Shown here piece after piece: positions 61,363-64,000 of a DNA stretch of 64,000 nucleotides (position 1 is its first letter; each line of letters starts with the position of its first letter). The notes under the pieces were generated by a model. It was not told the DNA's origin, ran no database searches, and was given only the letters and a program-made list of their open reading frames with translations. The translations under genes and the position numbers were made by a program. The stretch is from positions 84,818 to 148,817 of the forward strand of contig DASZPM010000011.1 of assembly GCA_035550215.1 (NCBI GenBank), read 5' to 3'. This stretch comes from JABDFW01 sp035550215 (GTDB lineage: Bacteria > Bacteroidota > Bacteroidia > Chitinophagales > Chitinophagaceae).

Positions 61363-61419
61363 CAACCACGCAATTCTTTTCACTCCTTCACAATTTCCAT
61401 AACCATTAAAATTCACAGT

Positions 61420-61932
61420 ATGAAAAAGTATCTTCTTTTTTTAGCAGCTTCTGCCTGCTTTGCAAGTACACAGGCACAATCTTCAGCATCGGCCGAAAAA
61501 GACACTACCACAAAACAAAACGGTTGGTATGTTGAAGTTGCCGGACAAAGTATTTTGGGCGTTACATTTAACTATGAGCACTATTTCTCCAAAAAGCCCG
61601 GTGGCTTAAGCGTTCATATTGGCTTTGGCGGCGGCTACCTGCCCGATATTTTTGATGACGGCATTACCGTGTTCGGGGCTTTACCTGCAGGTCTTTCCTA
61701 CAACATTCCGGTTTCTGCCAACAAACAACATTTTATTGAGGTTGGCGGCGGTTATACTTACCTTTTTAGCAATGGCGGGGCAAGCCTTGGTTCAGTAACC
61801 GCCGGTTACCGGTACGTGTCACCTTCGGGCCTGCAGATAAGGGCAACGCTTATGCCTGCCGTGTTTCTTTTGGGCAACGGCGGCGGAGGGCCCTTACCCT
61901 GGGCTGGCTTTAGCATCGGGAAAAGATTTTAA
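61420..61932 (+). CDS. Outer-membrane barrel-like protein, intact copy
   Basis: A 170-residue exported protein with signal peptide MKKYLLFLAASACFASTQAQ. Repeated strand-like segments (GWYVEVAGQSILGVTFNYEHYFSKKPGGLSVHIGFGGGYLPD, AGLSYNIPVSANKQHFIEVGGGYTYLF, AGYRYVSPSGLQIRATLMPAVFLLG) and the C-terminal aromatic GFSIGKRF fit an outer-membrane beta-barrel. No named family recognised. It is paralogous to the deleted copy upstream and to the frameshifted copy at 63.3 kb. Confidence 0.75.
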   Translation: MKKYLLFLAASACFASTQAQSSASAEKDTTTKQNGWYVEVAGQSILGVTFNYEHYFSKKPGGLSVHIGFGGGYLPDIFDDGITVFGALPAGLSYNIPVSANKQHFIEVGGGYTYLFSNGGASLGSVTAGYRYVSPSGLQIRATLMPAVFLLGNGGGGPLPWAGFSIGKRF

Positions 61933-61984
61933 CCGCTGCCAAAACTGCACTTTCCTGTTAATCATTTATCGCAGCCGTACAAAT

Positions 61985-62012
61985 AAAGTCGCAGGCAAAC
62001 ACCTGCGGCTTT
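61985..62012. terminator. Bidirectional terminator between barrel-like gene and regulator 2
   Basis: An 11-bp stem (AAAGTCGCAGG with CCTGCGGCTTT, one G-T pair) with a 6-nt loop lies between two convergent genes. Plus-strand reading gives CTTTAATATTT after the stem and minus-strand reading CTTTATTTG, so it can serve both. It overlaps the stop codon region of the regulator. Confidence 0.75.
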
Positions 62013-63030
62013 AATATTTACCAAAGCTCTTCAACTGGTTGGCCTGGCTTTTTTCTATTTCTTCGTGAATCATGTAAAAAAATCCTGCCCTCAGCCTCTC
62101 ACCGCTTTTACTCAGCAATATTGATTTTTCCATCACATTTTTTAAAAAATTGTAATGGTAAGCTGTATGCGTTTCGTCGGTGGTTGAAAGATAGTTTACA
62201 TGGTTATGAACGATATACGACATTTTAGTGCCTTCGATAATGGCGAGGTTCGAATTATCGCCTACCACAAAATCATTTACATACAGGTTAAACGCTGCCG
62301 ACTGGCTATTGGCCTGCCCTCCCGGCATAAACTTCTGCCCTGTTTCCGCCTGTGCCTGCAGGTGGTCAACAACATCATGCAACTGCTTATAAATGATTTG
62401 CAAATCCTGTTCCGACCGGAACAGCCTTGCAGTTTTGTAATATTCAATCTGGTAAAGCGTGGTATGAATATTGCTCACATTCATTATCTCCGTGCTGGGT
62501 ATGTCAATATATTGTCTTATTACTTTACTGCCCAGGTCAATCAGCGATTTTTCAAAAACGTTATAATCAAACTGTTTATGTGCAAAGGATGGAAACTGCA
62601 ACAGCGTTTTCATCCATGCAAAATTTTTAAACGCCGCCAATTCAGGGTAAGCAAAAAAGTAAAACACTACCATATCCTTGCAGAAATAAATCAGCTCCCT
62701 GTTTTTAAAACTGTTTAAAAAAGTAAGGTCGGTAAGTAATTGCCGGAGAAATTTATCAAAGTCGAACGTTTCCGGCCGCACATATTTGCCAGAGAAAACA
62801 ACAAAATCAGTAACCTTTAAATTCAGCACCTGGTCAAGCGATATTTTAAAGTGTACGGCCAGTTTGCTTATTTCCTCCAGCGAAATAATTTTTTCGCCTC
62901 TGATTCGCCGGTAGGCACTATCAGTGCTGATGTTTAAAATATCGGCCACTTCGTCAACCAGTGAAAAATGGGACGGGATTTTTGACTTTACATAATTAAA
63001 AAAGGCCTGCTGCAGTTCGTTACCTTCCAT
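62011..63030 (-). CDS. Helix-turn-helix regulator, paralogue 2
   Basis: A 339-residue paralogue of the regulator at 59.2 kb. The N-terminal helix-turn-helix (about 20-65) reads LVDEVADILNISTDSAYRRIRGEKIISLEEISKLAVHFKISLDQVL; the large helical remainder keeps YPELAAFKNF and IPSTEIMNVSNIHTTLYQIEYY. Outside the helix-turn-helix and these blocks the two have drifted, so they probably answer different signals. It is divergent from the frameshifted barrel-like gene. Confidence 0.85.
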   Translation of the reverse strand: MEGNELQQAFFNYVKSKIPSHFSLVDEVADILNISTDSAYRRIRGEKIISLEEISKLAVHFKISLDQVLNLKVTDFVVFSGKYVRPETFDFDKFLRQLLTDLTFLNSFKNRELIYFCKDMVVFYFFAYPELAAFKNFAWMKTLLQFPSFAHKQFDYNVFEKSLIDLGSKVIRQYIDIPSTEIMNVSNIHTTLYQIEYYKTARLFRSEQDLQIIYKQLHDVVDHLQAQAETGQKFMPGGQANSQSAAFNLYVNDFVVGDNSNLAIIEGTKMSYIVHNHVNYLSTTDETHTAYHYNFLKNVMEKSILLSKSGERLRAGFFYMIHEEIEKSQANQLKSFGKY

Positions 63031-63226
63031 TTATGAAGAGTTTTATTATTGGTTTTCACAAAAACAGTAAACGGATTTTGGCAGTTTTTGCAACCATGCT
63101 AAATATAAACCAAAAACTTGCAAAAAATACTACCGCATTTTCCCCTTTAAAGAAAAATCAGTAAATATCGCGCTGCTGCATACCGGCCGCCCTGCAAATC
63201 AATTAGGCAATTGCAGCTGCATAAAA

Positions 63227-63234
63227 TAGGTTTG
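63227..63234 (+). promoter_or_regulatory. -7 box before the frameshifted barrel gene
   Basis: TAGGTTTG is a full match to TAnnTTTG, 41 nt before the ATG at 63276. It suggests the gene was expressed until recently, or still is. Confidence 0.6.
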
Positions 63235-63275
63235 GCAGGTAATACAGCGTATTCAGCACACTAAAACCCTTTTTT

Positions 63276-63790
63276 ATGAAAGCCATTATTCTTTTTATTT
63301 CCGGCGCGTTTATTATACAATCAGCAAAAGCGCAAAATTCCCACCTGGAAGACACGGCAAAAATTCACCAAAACAGCTATTATGTTGAATTTGGCGGGGC
63401 AGCCCTATTTGGAATATCGTTAAACTATGAACGGTTTCTGTCGGGGCAGCCCCGTGGTTTTAGTGTTAAAGGTGGCCTGGGTACCGGCCTTACGCTTGAT
63501 ATATTTGGCCCTGATAACTACTACCTTGTCATCCCGCTCGGGTGTCTTACAACATTCCTTTTACCAAAAGCAACCGAAATTTTTTAGAAATTGGTGCCGC
63601 CTACTCCATAATTACCGCCACAGTGGATGATAATGCCCGCATTACTGCCGCCATAATTGGCTGGCGTTATCAAAACAAAAAAGGCAGTATGCAAATTAGG
63701 GTTACGTATTTACCCTGGCTTTACTCCTCCGCAGACGATTCACATTCCTACATTCCCTGGGTTGGTGTAAGCATTGGGCAGCGTTTCTAA
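63276..63790 (+). pseudogene. Frameshifted outer-membrane barrel-like gene
   Basis: Two overlapping frames together make one protein of about 171 residues. The first (63276-63587) has signal peptide MKAIILFISGAFIIQSAKAQ and reads NSYYVEFGGAALFGISLNYERFLSGQPRGFSVKGGLGTGLTLDIFG; the second continues VSYNIPFTKSNRNFLEIGAAYS to WVGVSIGQRF. They match the intact paralogue at 61420-61932 in order (there LSYNIPVSANKQHFIEVGGGYTY). The break is at the GGG run 63540-63542: one extra G would restore the frame. So it is a single-base loss in a homopolymer, or a sequencing error. Confidence 0.85.
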
Positions 63791-63902
63791 AGCATCCCAT
63801 TCGCCATATTGTTTTACCCCGGCAAACGCCAGGGTGGAAAAGTAGCTTGCCCCGATATACATCCTACCGTGTACCCACAAATAATAGGATGATATTTGTG
63901 AC

Positions 63903-64000
63903 ATGTCAGGCATAAAATACGAGGCTTTTTTTGGGGATAAACGGATTGATAAGCGGGGCAATGCGTTAACCAGGCAATTATTTTTACGGGGCACGCGAAG
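63903..64000 (+). CDS. IS4-type transposase, 5' end only (cut by window edge)
   Basis: From ATG 63903 the frame reads MSGIKYEAFFGDKRIDKRGN, then ALTRQLFLRGTR, and runs off the window. The G-D-K-R-I-D-K-R-x-x-x-L-x-x-Q-L pattern resembles the N-terminal DNA-binding domain of IS4/Tn5-type transposases (usual form L-G-D-x-R-L-x-x-R-x-x-x-L). No left inverted repeat was found in 63791-63902, which holds no gene. Only 32 residues are seen, so the call is moderate. Confidence 0.6.
   Translation, partial: MSGIKYEAFFGDKRIDKRGNALTRQLFLRGTR

Noticed and set aside
62200..62718. 172-codon plus-strand frame inside regulator 2
   Set aside because: Shadow of a regulator that has a clear paralogue and helix-turn-helix motif.
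63536..63590. Programmed ribosomal frameshift in the broken barrel gene
   Set aside because: No slippery heptamer or downstream structure seen, and the paralogue is read in one frame.
1..64000. tRNA, rRNA or CRISPR array
   Set aside because: No cloverleaf-like sequence, rRNA segment or regularly spaced direct repeats were seen on either strand by eye.

Overview
The window reads as an ordinary chromosomal stretch of a member of the Bacteroidota, most likely family Chitinophagaceae or a near relative. The signs are type IX secretion (T9SS) cargo with type A and type B C-terminal sorting domains, a PorP/SprF protein, DUF4331 proteins, WbqC, many short lipoproteins and barrel-like proteins, and start regions with Bacteroidota-type -7 boxes close to TAnnTTTG. 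No rRNA, tRNA or CRISPR array was found. Species cannot be named from the sequence.

Layout. 1-7.1 kb: mltG, a BrkB-type membrane protein, a GH89 alpha-N-acetylglucosaminidase, a nonsense-interrupted pseudogene, a flavin-binding oxidase-like protein, an LEA14-type lipoprotein and WbqC. 7.2-11.5 kb: a 1021-residue lectin/PKD protein with a type B T9SS signal, followed by its PorP/SprF-type partner. 11.5-18.3 kb: an NTF2-like protein, a 2OG-Fe(II) oxygenase, then the oddest part of the window. This is a minus-strand cassette of a 91-residue protein, a 1382-residue modular protein (unique N-region, 20 prolines, five FN3-like modules, three 75-76-residue helical repeats) and a PA-IL-like lectin. 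18.7-28 kb: a GH2 exo-glucosaminidase, SET-domain protein, MgtE, GNAT, GlmS and a glycogen debranching enzyme. 28-32.3 kb: a Tat-exported sugar-oxidation operon (TIM-barrel isomerase, Fe-S GMC dehydrogenase, small subunit) divergent from a Nudix-type regulator; two palindromes with centres 42 bp apart lie between them. 32.4-43 kb: DoxX, lipase-maturation-factor-like protein, orphan ABC ATPase, response regulator, VOC, HAD, phosphoribosyltransferase, HdrC-like Fe-S protein, LysE, a large haem/dehydrogenase lipoprotein and CDGSH. 43-49.4 kb: HupE, TPR and two tandem DUF4331 genes. 49.6-59 kb: methyltransferase, aldo/keto reductase remnant, MetE-like protein, an MBL-SDR-ROK-SIS-thioesterase run, PAS protein, dapA and accA. 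59.1-63.8 kb: two paralogous helix-turn-helix regulators, each divergent from small barrel-like proteins, including one internally deleted and one frameshifted copy. The right edge cuts an apparent IS4-type transposase.

How the genes fit together. Several units concern carbohydrate use: GH89 and GH2 release amino sugars in the periplasm, GlmS sits on the UDP-GlcNAc route, the debranching enzyme acts on glycogen, and the Tat operon probably oxidises sugars or glycosides under Nudix-regulator control. The SDR-ROK-SIS run looks like an intracellular catabolic unit. Housekeeping genes (mltG, glmS, dapA, accA, mgtE) are intact. Decay is local: one nonsense pseudogene, one gene remnant, one frameshift and one internal deletion.

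All functional calls come from motif and family recognition by eye; no search or profile was run.
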